A DNA stretch of 64,000 nucleotides, from positions 372,001 through 436,000 of the forward strand of contig JAFFJZ010000055.1 of NCBI GenBank assembly GCA_018340375.1, read 5' to 3'. Below the pieces are notes generated by a model. It searched no databases. It saw nothing but the letters and a program-made list of their open reading frames with translations, and was not told where the DNA came from. This DNA is from Gonatopus flavifemur (Eukaryota; Arthropoda; Insecta; Hymenoptera; Dryinidae). Of this stretch, positions 47,923 through 60,185 are shown one piece after another. Position 1 is the first letter of the stretch; the number at the start of each line of letters is the position of its first letter. The translations under genes and the position numbers were made by a program.

Positions 47923-48391
47923 TTGTTCTAAAATTTTGTATGTGTATGGTATGTTGAATCATTTTGTTCTAAAATGAGTGGTATTTTGGTGAAAAATACA
48001 CCCATAATTCAATGTCACGATTTAAATTGGCACATCGCTTCATTTATATAAGTTTTCAGTTGATTTATATTTGGGCTATATTTTGAGTTGAATAAATGCC
48101 CTCGAATGTACAAATCAGTTCAAAAGTTGAACTGTTGGAACAATGACTTTATCTCAACTTTTTAATCAGAGTACTGGTCTATAAAACCAAATCTTCACTT
48201 CCCCCGTCCATATGATACACTAACGGGATTGCAAACTAGTCAAAGCTCATTTTGCAACTCGTAGCAACGCTACCTACAATTGGATTCCAAAAATTTATGT
48301 CGTTCTGATGAATGCATTGCTTCATTGTAATCATACTTGAAAAATTATACATTTATTTCACAAATAAACTGTTATTTGTGAATCTTCATAA

Positions 48392-48772
48392 TAGGGGTGT
48401 GCGAGTACTCGAAAATTTCGAGTATTCTCGAGCCGAGTCGAGTCGAGTACTTGTCGAGTCGAGTGTTTTTTACCACTCGAAATTTTCGAGCTACTCGAAA
48501 GTTTTCGAGTAGTTGATCAATTTTTTTAGAATTGTCATGAATCATTATTTGTAAAGAGTGAAGTATTCTTATAAAACACAAGGTTTCATTATCCGCTATC
48601 ACTTATAGATTATATTCATATTCATATATATTTTATACCTTTCGAGTACTCGAAAATCTACTGGAATACTCGAAAAATTTTCGAGTACTTGATGAATTTT
48701 GGAGTACTCAGCTCGACTCGAATCGAAACTTCAAATACTCGACTCGACAAAATCACTACTCGCACACCCCTA
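48392..48772. mobile_element. 381-bp hAT-like element with CGAGT pentamer tracts
   Basis: The terminal repeat TAGGGGTGTGCGAGTA matches that of 12755-13473. It is flanked by an exact 8-bp duplication CTTCATAA (48384-48391 and 48773-48780). The subterminal regions carry CGAGT/ACTCG words in inverse orientation, where the other copy has GGGTC/GACCC. There is no transposase. Confidence 0.9.
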
Positions 48773-49029
48773 CTTCATAATAACATTCCATGGAGCTACA
48801 CCGGAAAAAGTGTTTTATGATAACAAAATATTTCGTTTGATATGTGAACAACTCGAACCTTTTGTTAATCCAACCAAGTTTGAGTTGTTCTAACAAAATT
48901 ATTTTGATAAAGTTTAATCTGATTATAAGCCTCGCTTGGGGGCTGTAGGCGAAGAAAGTAGGGAGAAATCAAAGTCCCCTCTACTACGAGTAACACTCCT
49001 GTTTCGCACAACTTCTCATAAGCCTCGCC

Positions 49030-49258
49030 CTTAGACCATATAGTACTGGACCATGCATTAACCCTAAAATTTCCTGCCGAGCTGAAAGTATCATCGAGTA
49101 TACTAACAATAGAGAATTCGGCCCCCAAAGGGGCTAAATATCCTTCACATCTTCGTCACTCGGACTAATGTTGGTTCTTTTGTTTTCGTCATAGCTCGGC
49201 AGCAAGCTGAACAATGTAAAAACATAGCAATGCGCGGTCCAGTACTATATGGTCTAAG
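49030..49258. mobile_element. 229-bp hAT-like MITE
   Basis: The perfect-looking terminal repeats CTTAGACCATATAGTACTGG are flanked by an exact 8-bp duplication GCCTCGCC (49022-49029 and 49259-49266). No coding capacity. Confidence 0.9.
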
Positions 49259-50020
49259 GCCTCGCCCAATTGGTATCAAAACCCATTACACGTGTCCAAT
49301 TTTGTAAGTTAAAAAGTCAATAAATTTTCATTTTTGCATATAATGAAAGCATGAATCTACCAATCAACGTTATGTGGACATCTTTGTGCTTATTGGATAA
49401 CAAAATAAATTTAAAAGCTTCCAACTAACCAATTTCCCAGGCGAAAAGTTATAACGACCAGGGAGGCTTATAACAAGTTATGTGAACTGAAACTGCAAGC
49501 GGTTTTGGAGTGGGGGAACATACGTGCTCAGTGAAGCGGAACAAATCTGAGTGAGGCTTTTTGTACTCAATACTGAATGGTTTTGATACTGCAACAAAAT
49601 ATTTTTATTCAAAATTTCGCACCAACATAATTTTGTCAAAACAGAAAAAAATTATTCGGAGTAACAAAAGATTATAGTGTACATATCAAAAAAAATTATT
49701 TCTTTGTTCCAACCAACTCAGTATAGAACACTCACTCACTCACTCTTCTCAGTATAGAATGAATGACAAGTTTGAATATAATTTTACCTAGTTATTCAAA
49801 ATTTCAGTAATATATCGTTTGAATACCGTTCCACGAGACATTTATCGAATCATTGACGTATTGAAATTGTATGGTGTACATGAACTGATATCTTCAATGT
49901 TGTATAATATATGTTTACAGTAGTTTGATGTTTACAATTGTTTTTATCTGCTCATGAAATCACAAGCATGAATGTCTTATCTACTGGTTTTATGCATCTT
50001 TTGAGAGGAAGAATAAATTT

Positions 50021-50142
50021 GGATGGGTGCGAAATCAACGAAATCAGTGTTTGAAAAGAGAAAGCGTGATGTATTATGATGTATTATTCTTTTCAACTAC
50101 CGGTTTCGTTGATTTGGTTTTTCGTTGATTTGGCACCCATCC
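50021..50142. mobile_element. 122-bp hAT-like MITE
   Basis: The ends GGATGGGTGCGAAATCAACG and GGATGGGTGCCAAATCAACG (inverse) are flanked by an exact 8-bp duplication ATAAATTT (50013-50020, 50143-50150). Confidence 0.88.
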
Positions 50143-50563
50143 ATAAATTTCCGCCAATAAATACATTTGTCAATAGTGCTTAATATTCGTTGAATATTCA
50201 ATAAATTTGATACATACTTCATTATTCTCACGATCACGCATCAATTCCCAAAAAGTAGTTTTTCATATCAATTGAATGCATATTCACATGATGAAACATC
50301 CTCCAAATCGATTATATAAATCTTTAGCTGTATCATTGGCAGACGTATTTTTTTTGTCATAATGAATCTTTTTTTATTGTTTTCCAATGCATATATATAT
50401 ATATATATATATGCATATACATAAATTTGCTCATTATAAAAACAATGACTCCAATTTTAGATGACCAAAACGAAGCATTCTCATCGAACAGGCTTTCCAT
50501 ATTTCATCTATCAATTCTGTGAGGTATTAGTATTTTATTTAATTTGTTTTATATATCATAGCC

Positions 50564-52708
50564 ATGTCTCAAGACTCACGAATAAAAGTCCTTTCAAATA
50601 AACAATTGAATCGTCTAGTACAGACAGATACAGTAACATTTTTTGATTCGATGGATGTACTGTCAGAACAACCAGGGTGTTCCAAATGGTCCAACTTGAA
50701 TCCTTTTGATCATGATTCTTCATTGGCTTCTAAAGAACCTCATAATATTCATCAGAACATTCAAAGTGGAGATATGACAATGCAAATGGATAATTCGTGT
50801 GGAATAATGTCAGCACCATATTCATGTCTTGAAAACAGCGCACCATCTGATGTTTCTGATTTGGAAGATGCAGCAAGTCTCCAACATCCAAGTGATTTTG
50901 GAGATGCGATGCATCTTGATACTTCAATTACATTTGACCAAAAAAGCACCGATAAAAATGATATTCATGAACACTTAGCATCATGGGCTATGAAATTTAA
51001 TATCCCCCATACTGCTGTTTCAGCATTGTTATTAGTTTTAACCACATTCACTAACATTCAATTGCCTAAAGGTAGTAGAACTGTATTAAAAACTCCAAAG
51101 TCTACAAGCACTATTGATATCGGACATGGATTATATTCTCATTTTGGGTTAGAAAAAGCTGTGAGATCGTTGTTGAACGCCAGTGAATTATACCTTAGAA
51201 AACTGAAAAGTATCAATTTATTTATCAATTTTGACGGTGTACCTATTTTTAAATCTACGAATGATTGCTTATGGCCAATTTTATGTTCAGATGATGTGTC
51301 TAAAAAAGTCTTCTTGGTGGGTTGTTATTGTGGTAGCGATAAACCTAAAAATGCTAACGAATACTTACGACAATTCGTAGACGAAGCAAAATTGTTACTC
51401 TCTAATGGTTTGATATACACGGGTCAATTAATTAAAATCAATATTAAAGCTATAATTCGTGATGCTCCAGCGGTAGCATTTATATTATGTATAAAGTACC
51501 ATAGTTGATATAATTCATGTAGAAAATGTTGCATTGAAGGAAAATGGTCCCATAATAGAGTCTGTTTTCCATATGATGAACATGAAACCTTGAATTATAG
51601 AACAGATGATGAATTTGCACTTGATGAATATTCATCTGATCATCAAACAGGTCAGACAATTTTGAAAGAAATTCCTAATTTCAGACTTGTAAAAGGTTTT
51701 CCTTTAGATCCTATGCATTTATGCTATCTTGGTGTGGTCAAGAAAATCTTATTACTTTTATTGAAGGGCCCTCTTACTGTTAGACTTTCATTACAACAAA
51801 TCGAACAGATCTCTGAAAATCTTATTTCCCTTGCAGAATATACACCTAGTGATTTTGTTCGTAAACCTAGAACTTTAGGCGAAATAAATAATTGGAAGGC
51901 TACTGAATTCAGAGAATTCATTTTGTATACTACTCCTGTAGTAATGAGTGAAATTCTAAACGGAGATTTATACTCGTTGTTCATGACATTGCACATTACT
52001 TTGAGAATTTTATCTTGCCCTTCATCACTTCCTACATATATTGATTATGCAGACAGTTTATTAAAGCATTTTGTCAAGTGTTTCCAAATTCTATTCGGTG
52101 AGCATTATACATCTTATAATGCGCATAACTTATTACATTTATGCGATGATGTAAGGGAATTTGGTGAATTAGAAAACTTCAGTGCCTTTAGGTTCGAAAA
52201 TTATTTGTATCCGTTGGAAAAATGTATCAGGAAAGGAGAAAAACCGTTACAGCAGATTATCAAGCGATATGGTGAAAGGGAACATGTTCATCATTTTCAA
52301 TCAAAATTTGCAGATATCAAGAGATATCATAAACCACATTGTGAAGGACCTATAATTCATGGTATATCATTTTTACAACAGTATAAGAGATACACAACCG
52401 ATAAATTCATGTTAGCATCTGATAATAAAAAGGATTGCTATTGTTTACTGAAAGATGATTCTTATGTTGTAATCCTCAACTTTGCAGAATGTAACAATGG
52501 TCAAATGTACATTATTGGAAAAACATTTTCTCCTGTTCAAACGTTGTTTTCAGTATGTGAACAGCCCTCCACATTAGATGTCAAAATCATGTCCAAAAAC
52601 TCAAAATTGTGTATGTGGCCCATCACTAATATTCAGTCAAAATTATGGGCGATGCCTTACGGAAAAAATTTTGTTCTACTTCCACTTCTTCACACTTATG
52701 ATCCATGA
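50564..52708 (+). pseudogene. tnp2/CACTA-like transposase, one in-frame stop
   Basis: One frame of 714 codons is interrupted only by TGA at 51506-51508; both sides are in register. Features in order: an acidic N-terminal 130 residues; a YSHFGLEKAVRSLL segment; LFINFDGVPIFKS, WPIL and VGCYCGSDKP; a short zinc-binding-like segment spanning the stop (HS-stop-YNSCRKCC); FPLDPMHLCYLGVVKK; RKPRTLGEINNWKATEFREF; and a His-rich region (YNAHNLLHLCDDVREFG). I recognise this layout from multicopy arthropod proteins related to tnp2-type (CACTA/EnSpm) transposases; the exact family is recalled, not searched. ATCATAG just before the ATG resembles a splice acceptor, so an upstream exon is possible. The stop probably replaces a Gly codon. 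Confidence 0.65.
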
Positions 52709-55495
52709 CTTGTGATAGTTCATTTCAATTCCTCAATTCACAAAACCCTTAGTATATTAATCGCCTAAGTTGACATTCAACTTTATTTCACATTTCATAC
52801 GCATTTTTCAACTCAGTCAAAAAAAACCTCAAGAGATCCTACATAGATTTCCCTGGATGAAACTGAAACTAGCCGCGACGGATTGATGCAATTTTGGATA
52901 AAATTGTTGCATCAAATATTTGAAGGATTATACTCACTTAGGATTTTCAAAAAATCCACTTTTCTACCTTCATTTTCATAGTGTACACTTATTTAAGTAT
53001 ATACATACAGGAAATTTGAAGTAAATCCGACAAATATTTCCGAGATTGCACGGATATTTATGAAAAAATTTCTGCTATATGTAATGGGATTTTCAAACTT
53101 TGAACGCGTTTCCCCCAAAACCGTGTTTTCAAAGTCGATGAGCGCGATTTCTCAAAAACGGCTCAACCGATCGGGCTGAGATTCCAACATAATCTTCTCA
53201 GATATATTACTCAGGAATTGATCGGGGGAACAAGGACTCGATGATTATATATATTTTTATTTGAAACAATTCCGTGAAACACCATCAGTCGAAAATCGGA
53301 CGTTTTTGTTTTGGTGCCGCCATTTTGTCAAAAATAAAAATTTCTACTGTTACCTCGATCAATTCTTAGATTCTTCTATTGACTAACGGAATCTTCCTCA
53401 TTTCTTTATTTCAAATAATCCAAACCGGAGATATCGTGCTCCCCGTCAGACACCTGTTTTTGAAAGACCTCTGGGAGATCATCTACAGGAACAGTATAAT
53501 TGAATATTATAAAATCTTGTCATGTTTTTTTTGAGAAAGGATTAAGGTACACAGAGAAACAAAGTTTGCGACTGTATTGGACATATATTCAAATGTATAC
53601 AAAAATTTTCATATGAATAAAAGACAATAAAATGGTGGCACAGTAGCACAATTAGTTTTTGCCCGAGTCTTTCCGCGGCACGCAGTATAACTATCGTATA
53701 TTTGATCCTGGAACAAAAAGTGAAATACTTCCGTCAAATATATTACTTTCAGCAGAGAACTATCTGAGGTTTCTTCGACTGATTGGGAATAGTAAAAAAT
53801 ACATTGGTTTTCATTCAGATATTTTTGGTCGAAGCATCGACACTTTTTTCAAACTCTTCTTTAAATCTTTGTTTTTGGAATTTTTCAATTTCTCCTTGTA
53901 CTTTTCTGCTAAAACTAATATATTTAACGACAATATACGATAAAAAAAAAACGACGAATATACGATTTTCATTGTCCAGTCTAGGATCAAGTATATGATA
54001 ATTTTACTGCGTGCTGCAAAAAGGCTCCGGTAAAAACAAGTTGTGTTGGGATAGATCGTGCCCATTTATTTTGTTTTTCCTTCTCATATGAAAATTTTAC
54101 TACATACATCAATATATGTCTGATACAACCTAAAAGTTCATTTTTCTGTATATCTTCCTCCTCTCTGAAAAAAAAATTACAAAGTAAGCACTTGAAAATG
54201 ATCAATCACCCCACTACTGTCCTCTCTTAATCGAATCGCATAATTAATCAATCTCTAACATGGAAGATTATCGAATCAAATTCAATAACACAATTATCGC
54301 CAGTTTCAGTTTCATTTTTCCGGCATATTTGGCATCATATGTATGTGGTTCCCAGATATCCCATATATGTGCGGTTACCAGATCCCAGATGGGATCTGAG
54401 ATGGATCTCACATAAGATTGGTTGTACAGAAGAGTAACAATCAATAATTCCTTTTTGTTTCCTAATTGACCATTCTATTCGATAAAAATGCGTAATTGGT
54501 TCTTATATATTCATACGCAGTATCGAATGGAAAATATACGAATATTTACTCACATAGCACAATTTTTTGGACGAATATTGCAATAATGGTACTGAAATAT
54601 TCTTGTAACACTATAGAGTTAATGTGTACAGTGACTCAGTAACCCATTGTATACATTGTTTGTACCCTAATGGAAAAATTTTTTTGAATTTTGTTCACTT
54701 TTGGTCAGCAATGTTTCATTAAAATTCAATAAAAATTCTCAAACTACATCAAACTTCAATGGAAATCAATAAATTTCACTAAAACTTATTGAATTCTGTG
54801 GAAAATCATTGAATTTTACCGAAATTTTGTAGAATTCAGTTGAATTATGCTACGATTCAATGAAAACCGGCTTTGCCAAAAGTGAACGAAATTCAAAAAA
54901 GTTTATCATGACAGATGAATTTTTGTCATGTGTCGCTGATGTACAGTTGGTTCAATCCGTTTCCTTCCATGCCATAAATCCACCACAAATAGAATTTTGA
55001 AGCCATTGAAATCTCCATCTGATTTTTTCCAGTGCAAGTTTTTTTCACATAATTTGTTACATTTGAACGGACTTTATCAATCATGATATATATGTGTGTA
55101 TATATATATATATCATGGCAAATCAAGAACTGTATTCTTCAATTCTCTATTCTTAAATAACTCTGTTCTTCAATATTTTTATTTTCAATTAATTCTATTC
55201 CTAAATATCTGTATTCTTACAAATCTGTATTCTCCCAAAAAAAATTGCTCCGATGGTAACCCTATGATCATCTTCAGGATACTACCATTGTTTAATATCA
55301 CAGAAATGAAAAATACAGTTCTTCTTCTGTCAACATTTTCTTTCAAAATTTTCCTTCTGACATTTTCATTTATATGATAATTCAATTTCAAGGATTTTAC
55401 TTCGAATTTATGTGAACATTCCTAATTTTATGGGATTCTTACAACAATTCGATAGTATATTTTCAGAAGGGTATGAAAAATCCCTTTATAGTGTA
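52709..55495. other. Transposon 3' flank and unassigned AT-rich DNA
   Basis: The part at 53090-53210 (TTTGAACGCGTTTCCCCC, AAAACGGCTCAACCGATCGG) looks like the conserved non-coding flank of a multicopy element and may belong to the transposase upstream. No TIR pair could be assigned to that gene. A hairpin element lies at 54674-54903 and a (TA)n tract at 55098-55114. Confidence 0.4.
54674..54903. mobile_element. 230-bp TIR element
   Basis: The ends TTTTTTTGAATTTTGTTCAC and the inverse of TTTTTTGAATTTCGTTCAC bracket an interior rich in ATTCAAT/ATTGAAT words. No target duplication was identified. Confidence 0.55.
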
Positions 55496-55764
55496 TCCCT
55501 GAGGAAAGTTTCCCCTGTTCCTTCCCTGTTTTTTTCTAATGGAAAATTCCGGTATTTTTGTGCACGATTTTCCCTGTTATTTCCTTATTTTTTCCATGCT
55601 TTTGCCCTGTTTGTAGAGATATAGAAACAACAGGGAAAAAGCACGGAAGAATAGGGAAAAAGCATTGAAAAAATGAGGAAAAAACAGGGAAAATCGTGTA
55701 AAACACACCGAAGGTTTCCATGAAAAAAAAACAAGGAAAAAGCAGGGAAAACTTTCCTACGGGA
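55496..55764. mobile_element. 269-bp foldback element rich in AGGGAAAA
   Basis: The left half (CCCTGAGGAAAGTTTCCCC...) is the inverse of the right half (...GGGAAAACTTTCCTACGGG). Both halves contain repeated TTCCCTGTTT/AACAGGGAA words. Confidence 0.7.
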
Positions 55765-56099
55765 TGCTTCAATTATTTCACATGAATGTATGCAAAGTTT
55801 TTGGTAGAAATTTTTTATAGTGCAGGCATACCAGATATACGTATATTCTGAGCGAAGAAGAGTTTTTGCGAATACTTTCGTACGAAATAGCAAATAATAT
55901 GAAATTTAGAAAATATCAAAACATAGTGCTCACCTGGGGGTGTCTCGTGAATATAAATTTAGCGATGGAATCCCTCTTTATTCCTCGTAAATAATTCGTT
56001 AATACACGGGAAGAAATTTGGAGCGCTAATGGCGTGAAAATTTGTCATGCTTCTATCACTCAAAGTATCACGGGATAATCGCGGAGACTCGATCGTTAA

Positions 56100-56500
56100 G
56101 GGGATACCAGTGATCCCCGTAAATGCGCAACTCGCCATACAAGTGTACCGACTGAATTAACATTTTCTCGGCAATAATACTCCGAACTGAATTCATGAAG
56201 AGTTCTGAAATTTTCAGGAATCAATTTTCAATCCTTTATCCATCGCTGTACATCGCCCGAATTTTGACTTCCGAAGGAACATTTTTTTCTCAGTCGGTAA
56301 CACAAACTTTTTTTCCAACAGTTACAAAAAATTCAATATTCGACCGATGTATCGCGATAGATTAAGGATTGAAGATTGATTCCTGAAAATTTCAGAATTC
56401 TTCATGAATTCAGTTCGGAGTATTATTGCCGAGAAAATGTTGACTCAGTCAGTAAACTTGTATGGGGGGTTGCGCATCTACGGGAATCGCTGGTATTTCC
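56100..56500. mobile_element. 401-bp TTAA-flanked hairpin element 1
   Basis: It starts GGGGATACCAGTG and ends CGCTGGTATTTCC, with TTAA directly outside (56096-56099 and 56501-56504). The arms of about 170 bp include GAACTGAATTCATGAAGA. The TTAA target is typical of piggyBac-like and Kolobok-like elements; the superfamily is unproven. Confidence 0.8.
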
Positions 56501-56504
56501 TTAA

Positions 56505-56828
56505 GGAGATACCAGCGTACCATCCGAGTAAACATTTTATCAGTAAGATTTCTCCGAACTAAATTTCTCAAATGGTTTGAAATTTTCAGGGAACAATCTT
56601 TGATACCTTAAAAATGGCTGTACAGCACCCGGATGTCAAATTTCGAAAAAAAAATTCTCTGTTACCGACTGAGGAAATTTTTTTTTTCAAAATTTGACAT
56701 CCGGGTGATGTACAGCAATTGTTAAGGTATCAAAGATTGTTCCCTAAAAATTTCAGACCATTTGAGGAATTCAGTTCGGAGAAATCTTACTGATAAAATG
56801 TTTACTCGGATGGTACGCTGGTATCCCC
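56505..56828. mobile_element. 324-bp TTAA-flanked hairpin element 2
   Basis: It starts GGAGATACCAGCGTACC, ends GGTACGCTGGTATCCCC, and shares the TTAA at 56501-56504 with element 1. The other flank is TTAA 56829-56832. The arms (AAACATTTTATCAGTAAGAT...) are related to element 1 but distinct. Confidence 0.82.
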
Positions 56829-56910
56829 TTAATCGCAATGCGTTAACCTTCAAAGGCATGGAGCTACACATTTGTTTTGTATTATAATTCGTGTTTCAAG
56901 CCCGTGCCTA

Positions 56911-57071
56911 CCCTGGTTAAACAATCCCATTGAACCCATTGATTCCGATGCAGAAATCCCATTGAGTCCGATTCATGAATGGGAATCAATCAGTTTTCTG
57001 CATCGGAATCAATAGGATTCAATCGGTTTACTCGGAATTCAATGGGTTTCTATGGGATCTTTTAACCAGGG
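56911..57071. mobile_element. 161-bp palindromic MITE with TA flanks
   Basis: The ends CCCTGGTTAAACAATCCCAT and CCCTGGTTAAAAGATCCCAT (inverse) are flanked by TA at 56909-56910 and 57072-57073. It fits a mariner-like non-autonomous element. Confidence 0.85.
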
Positions 57072-57073
57072 TA

Positions 57074-58509
57074 TTTCCACCCCATAAAGCTTTGAAATTT
57101 CTCTTCGTGTGCGCAAGACGAATCTGACATTTCGTCTTCGCCATGCTAACTCTGAAAATATTGCAAGATGCAGCAGAAGTTTATGTTTCGAAGTCAAAAT
57201 GTTTCAATGTTTATATTCAAAATATCAACGTATTTGAAATGATTGAATGAGTTTTTTTCATACTGCGCATGATGATATTTTGTAATAGAACTCATATAAT
57301 CGAAACTATTCCGCATAGAAAAATATTCTGATGTCAAAATTACGTTACATCTTGCATAAAGATGATTGAATTCAGATGGATTAATTTGGTTAACATGACA
57401 TGGAATTTTCTTTGAAAAATTTTGATTCATTTATAAAAAACGAGTCCATTTATTTACAGGAAGGAACTTGGATTACGATGGACGAATTTTACGTGCAACG
57501 ATCGCAAACATTATTTTTATCACATTATTCTACGTACAATTAATGATGCTGAAGTTTGACTCGTTTATTGGAACGAACTAATGCTCAAACAAGACAATAT
57601 TCTGCTGTTAGACACCAAAAACCTTGCAATACGTCTTTACCTATGTTTTCAAAGCCAAGGAGTTAATTCGAAATGAAAAGTAACTATCAATCATTAAATT
57701 TCGGAGGCTCCAATTTTCGTTTCGGTTCTAAAAACGATTAAACCTTGTAGGACATGTACGACTATGTTAAAGTTTGGTTTCATTGAATCACTTTATTCAT
57801 TGGGAATAAGGCGTAATTTTTACACTAAAATATTTTTTGATGATGGATAGTTTCGATCACATACATCAGCACTGTCACTTAATATTATAATGCACAGTTG
57901 ATATTATGAAGACATTTTGGTATTCTGAATGTGAAAGTAAAACAATGTTTATTTCACAACGCAACCTTCAACTTCATTTTACAGTATGTTCAAAGTCAAA
58001 ATCGTGGTGACGAGATGTCAAATTGGCTAACTTATTTACACATTTTTCGCAAGGAATGATGAGTGATTTCACCATTAGATTAATATTCATGGTGCCATGC
58101 CTAGTGAGCACTAGGCTTCAATATTCTTTGAATATTTCACAGCAATCAATAATTTGCTCGAAAATTTGGCGTAAAATTGCCCTTGCTTAGACTATATCTG
58201 CATGCTATATGTCTATCTATACATTGACAGGGCCCCGCCCCCGAGAGTCCTTATGAACACATCTAAAACATATCTTGTAGAATCAAGTGTTTATTGAGTC
58301 ATTTTTCATTCCTGTATTCTTAGATATTCTTATCATTCAGCAGTATCATTTTGATTCAAAAATTCCTGTATTCTTCAATCTCCATTATAACAAATTCCTA
58401 TTCCAATCTAGTATACCATTATTTATTTCTATGGAAATAAATTGATCATAACCTGTTTGAATCCTGCTTTTTTTGAATGTCGATTCGGCTCATCTTATGA
58501 GATTGAAAA
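57074..58509. other. Unassigned AT-rich DNA
   Basis: No gene, RNA or structured repeat could be supported. The minus-strand frame at 57194-57430 has no recognisable motif. Confidence 0.45.
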
Positions 58510-58706
58510 AATATTGGTCCCAGGACGCTAGCGAAGTTTTTGGGTGAAATTCCTAAACAATACTTTGAAATTTATAAAATATCTCTCAATACAGCAGTTC
58601 TTGAGTGTCTACAGAAATACTTTATAGACTGATATTTTGAAAATATCAAAGTATTTTTGAGAAATCTTACACGAAAGAGCTAGCGGCCTGGCACTAATAT
58701 TTCCTC
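58510..58706. mobile_element. Hairpin related to the TTAA elements, copy A
   Basis: It starts near GGTCCCAGGACGCTAGCG and ends near AGCTAGCGGCCTGGCAC. The arms include AAACAATACTTTGAAATTTA and its inverse. It sits immediately beside copy B. Confidence 0.55.
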
Positions 58707-58715
58707 AAGGAGATA

Positions 58716-58913
58716 CTAGCGCCGGAACATTAGCCAATTTTTTTTGTGTAAAATTCCTCCAAAATACTTCAATATTTTCATAATATTGCTCTGTAAAGCA
58801 TTTCTTGAATGTCTGCAGAAATGCTGTACAGAACGATATTCTGAAAATATGAAAGTATTTTGGAGGAATCTTAGTCGAAAAATTTGTCTAATGTCCCGGC
58901 GCTGGTATCCCCT
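58716..58913. mobile_element. Hairpin related to the TTAA elements, copy B
   Basis: It starts GGAGATACTAGCGCCGGAAC and ends with the inverse (...GTCCCGGCGCTGGTATCCCC). The end sequence GG(A/G)GATAC(C/T)AGCG is shared with 56505-56828. The flanks are CAA/TTTG rather than a clean TTAA. Confidence 0.65.
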
Positions 58914-59025
58914 TTGAATCTTCTTTGATTCTTCAATTCTTTCTTATTTTGTTCAATGAGTAATGGCCACTGATCTCTAATATACACTGGATAGGAAATA
59001 CAAGCCTTCACAGTACAAAACCTTT

Positions 59026-59506
59026 GTGACGAATTGAACGTGACAGAAGACCCTGAGCAACCATTTGTATTATCGGCTAAATGGTCATTCTTTGCGGCAA
59101 ATTCAAATGTTATCCATATATTCTGTGAAATATAATAATATTTCTCAAATCTTAATCGTTATCATTGTTCGGTATGATGAAAAACTCTGTAAAAGAATAG
59201 TTGATAATAGTTTGAATCAATTTGAAATTTTTAATGGTTTAAAATTTAATTTTTTTCTTTCAAACTGAAAAAAATCAATGAAAAACAACAGTACATCATT
59301 ATTTATGATATAAAATCAAGTGGAAACCCATATCGGTAACAATTGGGAAAAATAAATTAATAATTTGATGATTTTAAGAATATATCAAATATATTCCCCT
59401 GGAAATGTATTTATGAAGTTTTTTTAAATTTGCCGCACAAAATGACCATTCAGCCGGTAATGAAAATGGCTGCTCAGAGTCTTCTATCAGGTTCAATTCG
59501 TGACAG
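59026..59506. repeat. Inverted repeat with coding-like arms
   Basis: The segment 59026-59110 (plus) and the inverse of 59425-59506 are about 80% alike and translate to similar peptides in the same phase (ELN(V/L)(T/I)ED.EQPF, then L.A.WSF.AAN). The right arm lies in a 79-codon minus-strand frame (59374-59613). The family is unknown; it is probably an exon of a multicopy element present in two opposite copies. Confidence 0.45.
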
Positions 59507-59864
59507 AAATTTTTACGTATTTCCAATCCAGCCCGTAGAAAAGTTTTCCCTGTTTTTTTCATCGCAAATTCGATGCTATTGGGTTTATAATTAGAATGTT
59601 TCCACCGTTTCAATTCTGTCCTCAGTATGTACTAGAATACATATATGTGTCTCGGCTGTCCAATACAGAAGCGAGATTTACTGAATTCGAAACCTTTAGC
59701 GCGTTTGACTTTTGTTTTGGATTATCAGGATCATCGAAAATCATTTTTTTGTAAATAAAAATTCTGTAACAGTGATTCGCCGTAATACAGATATTGAAGG
59801 ATACAGCGAATGAAAAATACGGATACTCAACCATCAACATATTGGAGTATAAATACCTCACAGA

Positions 59865-60093
59865 TTGAAAGGAAGTCCATCAACAAGAATGAGTGGAAAA
59901 CTACCCACTTACGTCATACTACAATTTGAAGATGGAATTCAAATGGTGCCATTTTCATGGTTGCATGACGGGAAAGAACTTTGCCAATGGCCACCGTATA
60001 CTAATCAAATCCGCATTAATAAGGCCATCTCAACTTTGAAAACAGCGGAGGAACATTGGTTATTCCACAGAGTAATAAAAATTTTTGGATATG
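59865..60093 (+). CDS. Exon resembling the start of DUF4806-type proteins (probably transposon-derived)
   Basis: The frame has the pattern YVILQFEDGIQMVPFSWL...CQWPPY..QIRI.KAI, about 30 residues, then HRVIKIFGYA. It ends at a strong splice donor (GGTAAGT near 60093). I recognise this short beta-rich, Trp-containing module from the N-termini of multicopy insect proteins that often carry a C-terminal DUF4806. Those are expanded in hymenopteran and other arthropod genomes and often sit beside transposase genes. The ATG could be at 59865 or, more likely, the internal one near 59889. No downstream exon is recognisable before the TIR element at 60186, so it may be an isolated fragment. Confidence 0.5.
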
Positions 60094-60185
60094 CTGGTAA
60101 GTATTCCATTTTTTCGCCAAAGTAATCAACATTGAATTAATTATGGGAAGAGCATTTTTGGAATATAGTATCGCTTAAAAGTTCC

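Larger units (their letters stand above)
47923..50560. other. AT-rich DNA with three hAT-like MITEs
   Basis: Apart from the three elements listed separately (48392-48772, 49030-49258, 50021-50142) and a (TA)n tract at 50392-50422, I see no gene or RNA. Confidence 0.5.
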
